Assembly (NCBI GenBank): GCA_018136815.1
Contig: CM030939.1
Location: forward strand, 2,426,808 to 2,490,807
DNA length: 64,000 nt
Source of the DNA: Isochrysis galbana
Lineage: Eukaryota > Haptophyta > Isochrysidales > Isochrysidaceae
Reading direction: 5' to 3'
Shown here one piece after another: positions 32,574 to 42,535 of the stretch (position 1 is its first letter; each line of letters starts with the position of its first letter). The notes under the pieces were generated by a model. It was not told where the DNA came from. It saw only the letters and a program-made list of their open reading frames with translations, and did no database searches. Position numbers and translations under genes: made by a program.

Positions 32574-34238
32574 ATGGAGGAGTTGGTGGAGGCAGCGCGC
32601 TCATCGTGGTTCACCCGCTGCCACGTGTACACGGGGCTGTCCAGCCTAATCGTCGCGGTATGGGGTATAACCCTCGCTCTACTTGCGCGCGCCCAGATGC
32701 CCGCGAGCCCGCGCGTGGGCGTCGCTCTCTCAGCGGGCGGTGTCTCGGGAGTCGTCAACCACATCTGCACGCTGAGTGCACTCGACGAGCTCAGCCCCTC
32801 GTTCACGCAGCTCGGCAGCAATGCGATCCTCTCGACCGCATCGGCCGGCTCGATTGCTCAGAATCTGTACACCAACTCGCCCACGCTCTGGGTGCCGCAC
32901 GTGAGCGACCTGCAGGCGATGAACACGACGCAGCTCTCCGCCATCGATGTGCCTGATGGACAGAAAGGTGTCAATGATGCTGGGCGTCTCTTCGATCTGT
33001 TTGACAATGCAGCTGAGTGCTCCTCTTGCATGCGCCGCCGCTCCCCTCCGACGCCCGAAGCGGCCGCCTTCGCGTGCGAGTGGTGCACTGCCTTCCGCCA
33101 TGGCTTCCTTCTATGTCTCATCAGAGGCAACCCAATCTGGGACTGCTTCCTTGGGCTATTCTCCGAGTACTACGACTATGACGTGGCCACGTCGAAGGCG
33201 GGGCCGTGGCCTACCATTGTCTCAGCCAGCATCTTCAACCAGCCAGAACGTCTCACGGGGGATGTTGACAACGGCGGGGTTCCACAAGTGCCCACGCCTG
33301 GCTTCGACGAGAATTCAGCGATGATTTTCACACACGTGCCACCAAATAAGGGCCACGGCAGCGTGGAGCTCAGCAACGACAATTTCCGCATGCTCGGGCA
33401 GGGGGTGAGGACTTTGGGTCCCCTTTTCCGCACTCAGGCTTACAACGCCAAGCTTGTCAACTCCCTTTCCGCTTCGTCTTCCTTCCTCGGAATCAACTAC
33501 TTCTTCAACGATGCGAATGGGGAAGACTGCCATTCTCTATTCGATTATCTCGTCGGGTTCGAACCTGGCTCGCTGCCGAGTGTGGCTCTGCAGAGCATGT
33601 ACATCTCACAAATGCGGCTGATTGGAAGCTGGAAGCGTGGCTTCTTCTCACTCTTCCAAAGTAGGCGTCAACGCACCGCTGTCGTGTCCGACGCAGCTCT
33701 TGCTGACCATGGCGCTATGGTCGGACTGCTGCGCCAGAAAGTTCCCAACATCATCGCCTTCATGACGAGTTCGGCCCCGTACTCTCGCGTGAACAGCCCG
33801 GCCATGTTCTTTGGTGCCAACCCCTGGTCGTCCGGCGACGAGCCATGCTGGCACTTTTGGACTCGCCTACCCAACAATACCATGCAAGTGTTCGATAGTG
33901 CTCTTTGGCCCCAAGTCGACGCAGCGCTGCGAGACACTAGCGGAAATAACTCCATTGTGCTCACCAATGTGCAAGTGCTCGCAAACCCTTACCTCGGGGT
34001 CCAGTCATACACCTTGGACTCGCTGTACTTGCAAGGATGGAACGTGCTCGACTCGTTCACCACACGGATGACCCATTGGAATAGCATCAGTCAGAATCTA
34101 TCTCTGGGCTGGCCGTCCGTCCCATCCGTCACGCCGCCTGAGCTAGATGTGAACATGCTCTGCGCTCTTTTCCAGCACAAGGTGCAGGTCAACTCGGCAC
34201 ACTTTCAGAGTGCCTTCGAGCAAGCTCTTGCAGCGTGA
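32574..34238 (+). CDS. Patatin/cPLA2-like acyl hydrolase, membrane-anchored
   Basis: A 554-aa intronless gene. A membrane helix lies at about residues 19-40. The glycine-rich loop VGVALSAGGVSG (49-59) resembles the oxyanion loop of patatin-like phospholipases. T-A-S90-A-G stands where the nucleophile elbow G-x-S-x-G is expected. SDAALADHGAMVGLLRQKVP (around Asp373) followed by NIIAFM matches the catalytic-Asp block (normally D-G-G/A) of this fold. It would hydrolyse acyl esters of membrane lipids at a Ser-Asp dyad. The elbow's first Gly and the DGG glycines are altered, so activity is uncertain. A Cys-rich insert (ECSSCMRRRS and then CEWCTAF) follows. The ATG at 32574 was chosen because upstream codons come from the CT array. 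Alternatively it is a non-catalytic member. Confidence 0.6.
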   Translation: MEELVEAARSSWFTRCHVYTGLSSLIVAVWGITLALLARAQMPASPRVGVALSAGGVSGVVNHICTLSALDELSPSFTQLGSNAILSTASAGSIAQNLYTNSPTLWVPHVSDLQAMNTTQLSAIDVPDGQKGVNDAGRLFDLFDNAAECSSCMRRRSPPTPEAAAFACEWCTAFRHGFLLCLIRGNPIWDCFLGLFSEYYDYDVATSKAGPWPTIVSASIFNQPERLTGDVDNGGVPQVPTPGFDENSAMIFTHVPPNKGHGSVELSNDNFRMLGQGVRTLGPLFRTQAYNAKLVNSLSASSSFLGINYFFNDANGEDCHSLFDYLVGFEPGSLPSVALQSMYISQMRLIGSWKRGFFSLFQSRRQRTAVVSDAALADHGAMVGLLRQKVPNIIAFMTSSAPYSRVNSPAMFFGANPWSSGDEPCWHFWTRLPNNTMQVFDSALWPQVDAALRDTSGNNSIVLTNVQVLANPYLGVQSYTLDSLYLQGWNVLDSFTTRMTHWNSISQNLSLGWPSVPSVTPPELDVNMLCALFQHKVQVNSAHFQSAFEQALAA

Positions 34239-34627
34239 AATTAGGGGTTCCATCGGCACTCATATCATTTGCGACCGGTCGTTGAGTTCTTTTTTTCTCT
34301 TGGGGCGGTCTAACCTTCATTCATAATACTAACCCTGGACCAACTGAGGGTCCAGGAGCCCCACGGCCCCCAGCCCACCTGCCCCCTCACCTGCCCAATC
34401 GGCACGATCCTGCTGCTACCTCCCTCTCGCAAGCATGGCGTCGGTGAGGGCCGCCCTTCCCCACCCTTGGTCCGCCCCGGGGGTTCTACTTTGGGCGAAT
34501 CGCGAATGCGCGGCGTCGCGCGCGCGGCAGAGGTGGAGATGGGCGCGGGCGATCAATAGCAGCTCTCGCCTCATCTCTCATCTCGATCGCGCGACGGACG
34601 ACGGACCCCCGTGCGCCGCGCTTGCAA
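34239..34627. other. Intergenic
   Basis: 3' flank of the lipase-like gene. A G-run lies at 34658-34672. No gene recognised. Confidence 0.4.
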
Positions 34628-34687
34628 TTACTGCTGGTGAGGGGGAATGGGGACCTGGGGGGGGGGGGGGGGGCAGACGTCAAGGAC

Positions 34688-34936
34688 TGACCTAGTGCAT
34701 CCCCATACTGTTGTATTCAGGCCTTTTGGCATGAATCTTTCGGCATGGGCACGAGCCTTCTCCATTATATACCGCCTTCTATGTTCGTCGTGGGCGCGCA
34801 AGGCATGCAGATTCGGATTCTCCTTAGGCTCAAGTCCTGCTTCACCGATTTTCGTCTCGAAATGCGAGGACTTGAGTTTTATTTTTACCACGACGGTAAT
34901 TGTCCACGCGATTAAGGTAAGAAATGCAGGTAGCAT
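34688..34936 (-). CDS. Small putative membrane protein (possible exon)
   Basis: From an ATG at 34936 the frame gives a hydrophobic helix (MLPAFLTLIAWTITVVVKIK), then a polar, charged segment with EPKENPNLHALRAHDEHRRR and a Lys/Arg-rich AERFMPKGL, before a donor-like TAG/GTCAGT at about 34691. Composition looks genuine and unlike the surrounding low-complexity DNA. If unspliced, it reads on to a stop at 34628. No family assigned. Confidence 0.35.
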
Positions 34937-35221
34937 GACTGGGCCCTTCGCGTTCAGATTCCCCCTCCCCCTCCGCAGTCCCCCCCCCAGGACGACGGAC
35001 AGAGACACCCAGGAAAACACCCCGACTCTCGCCCCACGACTTTCTCACATAACTCGACTGAAATCAAACCCAAACACTCCGATCAGACAACGACGGATTA
35101 TGATCAAAGGGCGATCTGTCGGCGATCTTGTCTGGAACGGGAATCGCACCATAACGGATAACGGAAACGAGGGGCAATCTTGCTGCGCAGGATTCCAAGA
35201 GTCCTACCGAATAAGACGAAA

Positions 35222-35560
35222 GGAGTGCGATGTGCCTAAGGGGGAGATACGAAGAGTCGCAAATTAAACCTGATTGCCCCCAGAAGCAGATAAAGAAACG
35301 CAGGGGAGATAGCAAATTAAACCTATTCGCGAGGCGCCTGGGAGGAAGAAAGGTGAAAGGTGGGGAAACTTCCCTTCTCTTTCGAGAGAAAGAGAGAGGG
35401 CGCTCCACAACCCACGATCCCATGCATCCAAGCGAAGCTTTTGACCGAGAACCAGAGAAAGCAAAGAATTATAACGATAGATACCGAACGACGAAGAGAA
35501 GAGAGAAGAGCGAAGCCTAACGAGTGTCGATTCGCGAATGCGACACCCGCACAAAGACGG
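35222..35560 (+). repeat. Repeat R, copy 1 (left arm around NtA-Tudor gene)
   Basis: Shares GGGAGATACGAAGAGTCGCA, GGTGGGGAAACTTCCCTTCT, GAATTATAACGATA and GTGTCGATTCGCGAAT with copy 2 (reverse complement, 37866-38205) and copy 3 (38535-38790). Non-coding despite open frames. Confidence 0.85.
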
Positions 35561-35639
35561 AAGCAAAAACGGAGGGGGTTTGAAACACGGCAAAACACGG
35601 CTGTGTTTGACCTCGGTAGAAACACAGTGAACACGTGTT

Positions 35640-35745
35640 TCCCAGCTAGGACAACCCCATCGCGGGGTAGAGGCTGCGCCACCAATGAAGGCTACGGACC
35701 ACAGCACTAAGATTATACTGCCACACAAGAAGATAACTCTGACGC
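35640..35745 (+). repeat. Dispersed repeat, partial copy 3
   Basis: CCCCATCGCGGGGTAGAGGC to GGCTACGGACCACAGCACTA and a TTATACTGCCACACAA tail match the 3' half of the repeats at 5826 and 41826. Confidence 0.7.
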
Positions 35746-35866
35746 CCTCTTCCTCCTCGACCAATAGGAGGAGGAGGAGAAAGACAGGAGAGGAGCTACG
35801 GAAAAGAAGAGCTGCGGCAAATTCAAACCAGCAGCAGGCGCATCGGCCGATCCGGTCGGCCCCACC

Positions 35867-37348
35867 ATGTCGGACGACGACTGGGAGACGGACCCTGACT
35901 TCGAGAACACACTCACGGATGCGGAGCGCAGGCGCGTTGGCTGTGCTATTGCAGCCGAGGGCCTCAGGCGCGACAAGGAGACAGGCGGTGCGGCGCAGCG
36001 CTCGAAGGCCTTCTCCCTCGGCATCTTGAACGGCTCGCAGCTCAACTCTCCCGATAGGCTGGCATCTGCCATGATGGGGATTGACAAGATGAGCATCGAT
36101 TGCGATGACGATCACTTGCTTCGGCTGTCTGCTTCGCGGGCTGCTGCGGAGAAGCGGTCTGCAGAGCTCGCTGCATCACGCAGAGCGCAGACTTCAGCAG
36201 TGCCAAGCCCGGGGCTCTCAACAAATTCGGCAATCCCCAGCCACTCTAGAGCAGAGACATTGGAAGAAGAAGAAGGCGATCTTCGAAGAGGGCTTATAGG
36301 AAAGCGGACTGCGATAGTACAGAGCATTTCGGCCGGTGCATCGCCTTCCCCAGCGGAGAAAAGTGAGGCCGAGCAGAGGGCAGCTGAACGGGCAAGTCGC
36401 GCGCAATGGATCATGGCCCAACGGGTAGCGGCTGCTGCGGGTAGGGACGAGGCACTAAAGAAGGCGGCTGCATACAAGGCAGCAGTCCAAAAGGGCTCAA
36501 GCGGACGCCTGACTGGTCAGAGAATGGGAGCAGCCGACGGAAGCACGCCCAAGAAATCGGTAACAAACGACAGTGTATTCAAAGCGAATACCCCCAATGT
36601 AAGTCTGCAACAGTGCCGATACGTGCTCTGCAAGGATGCTGTTGTCTCCGAGACTGCGGTGGCTGAGCAAGTCACTGAAGGGATAGATGAGGCATTGGAT
36701 GGCCACTCATCATCGGCATCAGCTGGTGTGAGCGCTATGGACTCCTTGGTCGTCACTCGTTCCTCAAGACAAAATCCAGCTGAGCCAATGTTCAGCCAAC
36801 AAGCTCATTCAGATCCAGAAATCGAGCCTCCCCGTCATCTCGTCCATAGCAACCATTCCCCCACGCAAGTGTGTACGAAGATGAATGATGTTGCCCTTGA
36901 TGGTGAAGATGAGGTCGCAAAAATGGCTGCACAAGCTGTTCAATCTGCATCCATACCGAGCATAATGACATACACAACACAGCATGCCCACCTCAGCAAG
37001 ACGATGCAGTTGCAGGTTGGTAGCCGTGTGCTTGCCATCTCTCCCGACTCAGATTTTGAAGAAAGTGCGGCTAGTCAATGGATTTCCGCCCGTGTAATTG
37101 CGGAGAGAACAGTGAATGGTAGCACCCAATACAAGATGAGCTTCGACGGCTACGAGTCTGAAGACGACAAATGGATTGAGCCGGATTCTTCTCGAGTGCG
37201 TCCCCACAATACTATCCTCGATACAAAGGAGGCAGCCGCCCATGAAAAGCGAAACGCGGAAGTCGCGCGCTTACGAAATGAAAAACGCCGCGCACAAGAA
37301 CACAAGCTACACGATGTGGCGATGAAATCCGGGGAGCTCATGGATTAA
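35867..37348 (+). CDS. Cortactin-type NtA motif plus Tudor-like domain protein
   Basis: A 493-aa single-exon gene. Residues 3-22 (DDDWETDPDFENTLTDAERR) closely match the acidic N-terminus of cortactin/HS1 (DDWETDPDFVND), which binds the Arp2/3 complex through the DDW motif. The middle is disordered and Ala/Ser-rich, with a charged helical stretch (AEQRAAERASRAQWIMAQRV, about 167-215). Residues about 383-446 (VGSRVLAISPDSDFEESAAS, then a strand YKMSFDGYESEDDKWIEPDS) resemble a Tudor/Agenet-type barrel, a fold that commonly reads methylated ligands. The C-terminus is a basic coiled coil. Cortactin's actin-binding repeats and SH3 domain are absent. It may link Arp2/3-driven actin to a Tudor ligand; that role is inference. 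The gene lies between inverted repeats R1 and R2. The ATG is in a CACCATG context. Confidence 0.7.
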   Translation: MSDDDWETDPDFENTLTDAERRRVGCAIAAEGLRRDKETGGAAQRSKAFSLGILNGSQLNSPDRLASAMMGIDKMSIDCDDDHLLRLSASRAAAEKRSAELAASRRAQTSAVPSPGLSTNSAIPSHSRAETLEEEEGDLRRGLIGKRTAIVQSISAGASPSPAEKSEAEQRAAERASRAQWIMAQRVAAAAGRDEALKKAAAYKAAVQKGSSGRLTGQRMGAADGSTPKKSVTNDSVFKANTPNVSLQQCRYVLCKDAVVSETAVAEQVTEGIDEALDGHSSSASAGVSAMDSLVVTRSSRQNPAEPMFSQQAHSDPEIEPPRHLVHSNHSPTQVCTKMNDVALDGEDEVAKMAAQAVQSASIPSIMTYTTQHAHLSKTMQLQVGSRVLAISPDSDFEESAASQWISARVIAERTVNGSTQYKMSFDGYESEDDKWIEPDSSRVRPHNTILDTKEAAAHEKRNAEVARLRNEKRRAQEHKLHDVAMKSGELMD

Positions 37349-37865
37349 TATCCCATGCTAGGCCTTTTGTTCCTTAGGATTTAGGATGTGATAAAATTCT
37401 CAGCGCACCATAGCTAGGGCATTCCAGCTGCCGATTCTATGCACTCGCCGTTCTTCAGAACGAAACAGTGTTGGCTCTTGGGTTCTCAGCTGAGAGTCGC
37501 TTCGGCAATGAGCTGTCAGCTGTGTTTTAGGCGGGTGGTAATACCTTCATCAGCTTGTCTTGCTTTCTTGCGGTTCGAGAAAAAAAACATGTTTAAAATT
37601 CTTGCCTCGCGCATGGCCTTGTACCGTGCTATGCTACCACGCCTGCGCTCCTTCCCTGTCCCTCACTAACCTGCCTTGCGGCGACTCCCCTCCCCCTCGT
37701 GCGCTACTTACAACTTAGCGAGGACTTAAGGGCCCGGGTCGTGGGGGGCGGTGGGATATGGCGGGTTGTGCCGATCCTTAGCGGTAAGGTTCTTTCCTCC
37801 CTCCTGTTCCGCTAAGCGGTCGGGGTGTCTTTGTGAGTATCTTCAAGTCAATATGAGTCGTCGAG
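37349..37865. other. Intergenic
   Basis: 3' flank of the NtA-Tudor gene. No coding signal recognised. Confidence 0.4.
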
Positions 37866-38205
37866 GATAGTGTCAGTTGGCTTTTTTCTCTGTGCTGTTT
37901 CGTTTGTCGTATTCGCGAATCGACACTCGTCAGTTAGGCTTCTCTTTCGTTCGGCACTTATCGTTATAATTCTTCACTTTCTCTCGTTCTCGTTCTCGGT
38001 CAAAAGCTTCGCGTTGGGTTGTGGAGTGCTGGAGCGCCCTCTCTCTTTCTCTCGAAGAGAGGGGAAGTTTCCCCACCTTTCATTGTCCCAAGCACCTCGC
38101 AAATAATAGGTTTAATTAATTTGCTATCTTCCCCGCGTTTCTTTACCTGGGGGCAATCGGGTATAATTTGCCACCTCTTCGTATCTCTCCCTTAGCATTA
38201 AACCT
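37866..38205 (-). repeat. Repeat R, copy 2 (inverted)
   Basis: Reverse complement of copy 1 over about 340 bp, with small indels. With copy 1 it forms inverted arms about 2.3 kb apart around the NtA-Tudor gene. Confidence 0.85.
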
Positions 38206-38454
38206 TTTAATATCCTTACCGCACTCGCGGCGAATGGAACCACTACCTACTACAAGTAGTACGTAGCATACTTTCTACACCCCCACTTACCCGGCTCTTC
38301 TCCCCCCGCCCCCGCCAGCTCATGCGGCTCCCCCCGTACACTACTACACTACTAGGGGGATTGGGGTGAAGGGCTTAGATATGGTCCGGTGGCCCGCGCC
38401 TCCCCCCGGTGATCTTCCCCCCCCTTCCTCTTGTGTCTCCGAGTGGGCGGCCGA

Positions 38455-38540
38455 CTCTGTCCCGACTTATCCTGTAAACAGGAGCGGGACTTACCGATTT
38501 TTCGGTGGGCGGAGCTGCTCTCGCTCCGCCCACCGAAGAT
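38455..38540 (-). repeat. Solo copy of the LINE hairpin/GGTAAGT box
   Basis: The reverse complement contains the GGGCGGAGCGAGAG hairpin, a CCGAAAAATCGGTAAGTCCC box and a CCTGTTTACAGG hairpin, matching 1590-1655 in the LINE. It lies directly next to repeat R copy 3. Confidence 0.7.
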
Positions 38541-38790
38541 AGCGAATTAAATCTATTTGCGAGGCGCCTAGGGCCTAGGATGAAGAAAGGTGGGGAAACT
38601 TCCCTTCTCTTCGAGAGAAAGAGAGAGAGAGCGCTCCACAACCCAAGATCATGTGCGTCCACGCGAGGCTTTTGACTGAGAACGAGAGAAAGCGGAGAAT
38701 TATAACGACGATAAATACCGAATGACCGAATGAGGAAGAGAAGAGCGAAGCCTAACGAGTGTCGATTCGCGAATGCGACAGCAATCTGCC
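38535..38790 (+). repeat. Repeat R, copy 3
   Basis: Third copy, plus orientation, from GATAGCGAATTAAA to GTGTCGATTCGCGAATGCGA. Confidence 0.85.
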
Positions 38791-39054
38791 TCGCGCCGTG
38801 CAAGTAGCGGTTAGTTTTTAAGATTTTTTTTCAATAGCCCTCGTACTCCACTCTAGGAGCCACAACCAGAACCCCACCACCAGCCACCAGCCACAGCACC
38901 ACTTCACAAAGGACGAAGGCCCCAACCCACAATGTGCACGGGCTTAATCTTAATCACTGCCACGGTGCGTCACTGACCATAATGGTGATGGCGAATGCAA
39001 TGCCTTCCGATGCACTTGCTGCCTATACAAACATAGCATATAGATAGAGCGGCT

Positions 39055-39294
39055 ATGCAGGCGGGGTTCGCGGCCGATCAAGATGAGCAAGGCATGGCCG
39101 CTCTCAAGATCGCGACTGCCGTCTCGGGAACGTCGCGCCACTTGAGGGAAGTGCTCAGTAAGCTGCACTAGGACCCCGACGCCATTCCCGCGCTCAAAAT
39201 ACAGCCAGGCGGAACCAAACTGAATCGCAAACATACGAAATACGATTCCTATCTCGGGCGGGCAAAATTCCACATCCAATGCATGTCGTCTTGA
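39055..39294 (+). pseudogene. Coding-like fragment with in-frame stop
   Basis: Reads MQAGFAADQDEQGMAALKIA through REVLSKLH, then TAG (39169), then DPDAIPALKIQPGGTKLNRK to FHIQCMSS and TGA. Both halves are in one frame with natural composition, which suggests a single decayed gene or an exon with retained intron. No family recognised. Minus-strand frames overlap. Confidence 0.25.
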
Positions 39295-40052
39295 ACTGAA
39301 CCGCCCATCGCATGAAAAAGGCGGGCGAGCTTGGCAGGCCCTTCCACACCTCGGCACCATCTGCGATGAGTGCACATCTTGGTGCTCGGCGTCTCCTGAA
39401 AATCATCGACGACTGTTGATTCTAACCTCGCACTAGTCGCTCCTCCATGCCTCGTAGGGTACAATGGGCCGACCTCGAGAGACGTTGACCTCATTTGCAT
39501 CGTCTCAACTCAAACATCTTAGTGACCGAAGTTTATCACTGAGTGCATAGCATCTTCCTGATTCACTCGACTTTTAACGTTGAAGCCCCCCCCCCCCCCG
39601 CCGGTCCGCACCCGGCTCTCGACATGTCCACGCCGAATCAGCGACCACATAGTATATCGTTGTCCTCGGCGATCCGTGGTGATACAAAATGATTGGTTGA
39701 CTGCAGCCGACGTTATGCGCCGTGCGCCCTGCATAGAATGTGTGTGCTTTGACAGCTTGTGATTCGTCCGCGCCCCATACTCGCGAATGCTTGGAGCGAC
39801 GGTCGACGAACAGATGTATTGGGCAGGAAACTATGATCATAACAAATTCGGATGACCAAGGAATTCCGAGCGGCATCGACTGTGGAGCTGAAGCGATGAG
39901 CGGAAGTGTCTCTCACCCTGGTTCCCACACCTCAAGCAACCCCAGCCTGCAAGTCTACCACGTAAGGATACCCCCGCTCCCTCCCTGTCGAAAAGATAAT
40001 CTTGTGCAGCGCTCGCTCGGAGGCCGTGAAGATTGACTTTGATGGCGGGTGT
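39295..40052. other. Intergenic 3' of minus-strand zinc-cluster gene
   Basis: Contains a C-run at 39586-39600. No gene recognised. Confidence 0.35.
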
Positions 40053-41188
40053 CTAGAGTTGTTGCTGCTGCTGCGTCCATGGTGGGTGCAGTGGTGGGTC
40101 CCGCAGCAGCGGCGGTGGCGGCTCTATCCAGTGGGGGCGTTGGGCATCCTGGTTTGACGTGGAGTGCCATGGCACACCCTCTCGCACCATCATAAGCGTC
40201 ATTACGGCCGAGAGAGCACCGGGCGAGGAACCGGGTGGGGACAGCCCCGTGCCATCGCCTCCGAAAAGACTCTCCGCCGCGGGCGAGTTGAGCGTAATGG
40301 TGCCTTTGCTCTGGAGGGCTTCAAGGGCCGCCCTTGCCTCGCGTAATTCGCACTGATAGGCGGCACCGGGCAAGGACTGCAGCAAGGACGCACTCGGCCT
40401 CGCGGCGCTGCCCAAACCGGTGGCGCCACTCGGGGATGATGGCCGTTGTATCTTGCCCCCCGATGGCATCCGCATGCCGCCAGCAGCGGCGCGTTCCGTC
40501 GGCCCGAGCCGCTTCCGCTTACCCGGAATGTGGGGTGAGCATTCAATTCCCAACCGCGAGCAGCGAGTACAGGTGACACCCATCTCGAAGAGGCACTTCA
40601 CCTTGGCGCGCCGGCAATTAGTACACGCAGTCTTGACTGGCGGCTGGTCGCTGTCGCAAACCATCTAGAAGCAAGAGTAGGGAGAGTCAGGGTGGGGCCG
40701 TAAGAGAGAGGCGATGAGCAAGGCAAATGTTGGAGTGGCCGTGTCAAGCAGAGCGGCTTCAGTGCTGACTCTCGCTGTGTACGCACGGAGCACGCAAGAG
40801 GCGCGGTCTGTGGTGGCCCATGCAACCTCTGCGCTGATTTGGGGCACGTCCACACCTTGAGCCGTATGCACCGGCTGCACGGGCGCTGATCCGGGCTGCA
40901 GGCTGTCTTGGCCTTCTGGCATCCCTTACAAGCGCGTAGCGTGCCGACGCAGGGCGAACCCTCCCCCGATGAACTGGTCGAGAGCGGGATGACAACGGGG
41001 AACTCGAGCGGCAGGCTGGCATGTCGCTCACCACCCTTGGCTCCGCCCCTTTCATGGCTCTTGATGGCACTGGCGCCAACGAGCGTGGCGGCGGCCTCGC
41101 CCTCGGACGATTCGTCGTGCGACGCGGCCGACAGGCTGAGCGCGGGCGCGGGCGCGCTTGCCTCTCCCTCGCTCCCCTCTCTCGACAT
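40053..41188 (-). CDS. Double Zn2Cys6 zinc-cluster protein (paralogue 1)
   Basis: A putative transcription factor. Exon 1 ends at 40856 (donor CAAG/GTGTGG) and exon 2 is 40664-40053 (acceptor TTCTAG), both phase 0, giving about 314 aa from an ATG at 41188. A further 5' exon ending near 41320 (GGCGGC/GTGAGT) is possible. Cluster 1 reads ACKGCQKAKTACSPDQRPCS and RC, and gets its sixth Cys only after splicing (IRLK/MVC). Cluster 2 follows after ten residues: ACTNCRRAKVKCLFEMGVTC, TRC, SRLGIEC. A basic KRKR follows, which could bind DNA or act as a nuclear signal. Zn2Cys6 clusters bind CGG half-sites in fungi. The C-terminus is Pro/Gly-rich and ends in poly-Gln, which could act in activation. No fungal middle-homology domain or dimerising coiled coil is obvious. 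Sister of 45241-46708. Confidence 0.75.
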
Positions 41189-41589
41189 TCCCTCTGGGCG
41201 CGAGACTTTGCTCCTTGTCCCTATCGACTCTCCTCCCCCCTCTTCCTTTCCCCTCCTCTGGGCGAGAGGCGAAGCGGCGAGCGGGGGATCGGACAGCACG
41301 AGCGGGATGCGGAGTCACTCACCGCCGCCGCTCGTGCGACGAGTGCCCGCGCGCGAGAGCCGAGGGCGAGGCCTTCCTGTCTTCCCCTCCCTGAGGGTGT
41401 CCCTCTTCCTCCCCCCCCGGACCCACCGAGGCTTCAGGCGCGGGGCGGAGCGTGCGGTGGGGGGTGGGTTAGAGGAGAAAGAGCTCACGGTAGGGTGAGA
41501 AAGCTCGCGGGCGCCGCGTGAGGCACGAGGGGCCTCGAGCACGGCGTTGCCGACGCGAGGAGGGGGGCGGCTCTTTGCGCCAGCCAAAA

Positions 41590-41690
41590 ATCATCGCCTC
41601 TTCCGCCCCCCTCCCCCCCCCCCCCCCCCCTCTTCCCCCCCCCCCCCGCCCCCTCCCGCGCGCCGCCAGTTGTGCCCGCGCGCGCACGCC
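41590..41690. repeat. C-rich homopolymer tract
   Basis: Several poly-C runs of 8-20 bases separated by TCTT, upstream of the minus-strand zinc-cluster gene. Confidence 0.9.
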
Positions 41691-41825
41691 CATCTCTCCC
41701 CCGTATATGTGCTATTTCGAGTTTTGAACAGGTTGCCCTTTGACCAGGCAGTGATGAGGCAGGCGATCAGGCGATGCGTTGGCTTCGCAGCTAGTAGTAT
41801 TCTGCAACATCCAAGGTCATAGGCG

Positions 41826-42021
41826 TTAGGAAATGTAGTCTTGTAGAGCATCTTGTTGGCCAGCATCCCTAGCCACATACACCGGACGAGCCATGCGCCA
41901 ACCGCGCACACCCCCATCGCGGGGTAGGGGTAGGGGCTCCGTTGCCGATGAAGGCTACGGACCACGGACCACAGCACTAAGGTTATACGTTATACTCGCA
42001 CAACAAGAAAAACTCTAACGC
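41826..42021 (+). repeat. Dispersed repeat of about 195 bp, copy 2
   Basis: Full-length match to 5826-6003. Internal short tandem duplications (GGTAGGGGTAGGG; ACGGACCACGGACC) are present in this copy only. Confidence 0.8.
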
Positions 42022-42094
42022 ATGACGCTCCCCCATCGCCAAAGGCGAAACCCTTGACCCCAATCATTGCCGTTTCCCTAGATGGGAAATACGG

Positions 42095-42335
42095 TGCTGG
42101 GTGCTGGGGGCCCTGCAAATACAGCCAAATACAATTGTATTTTTGGCCTCCGGCCAAATACAAATACATTTCAAAAATACAAAATTCATTCGAGGCCTAC
42201 AACTACAACTACGTAGTTCAACTACAACCCACAGGATCAGGACGCGCTTCAAATAATACAGCCAAATCCAAATACATATATATTTATATTTGGAATTTGG
42301 ATTTGGGGCGGCCTTTGGCCAAATATACATAGCCC
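42095..42335. repeat. AAATAC-rich palindromic repeat, copy 1
   Basis: Multiple CAAATACA units with the palindrome TTGGCCTCCGGCCAAATA. The block GCGCTTCAAATA..ACAGCCAAAT recurs at 43580-43730. Confidence 0.65.
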
Positions 42336-42512
42336 GGTCACTCACTTTGGGGGTGCGGAGGGCACCAGCTGCAATGGGTGAATGACGGGCTAAATAAGCT
42401 CCCTATAGGTTCCGGTAGGATGGATCAGCAAAAAAAGTGGGGGTTGTCCGGCGAAATTTTCGAAAAATACCGAATTTCAGGCCTTCGAAGACGGTGCGCG
42501 AAATACAGTCGG
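42330..42512 (+). repeat. 180-bp dispersed repeat, copy 1
   Basis: From TAGCCCGGTCACTCACT through GGGTGCGGAGGGCACCAGCT, AGGGCTAAATAAGCTCCCTA-like and CGAAATTTTCGAAAAATACC to GCGCGAAATACA. About 90% identical to 55620-55805 in the same orientation. The inner palindrome AAATTTTCGAAAAAT is conserved. Confidence 0.85.
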
Positions 42513-42535
42513 GCCGGATGCAGAGATGCAGTAGA

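Noticed and set aside
34647-35520. Plus-strand ORFs at 34647-35267 and 35230-35520
   Set aside because: They span repeat R copy 1, whose other copies are not open in the same frame.
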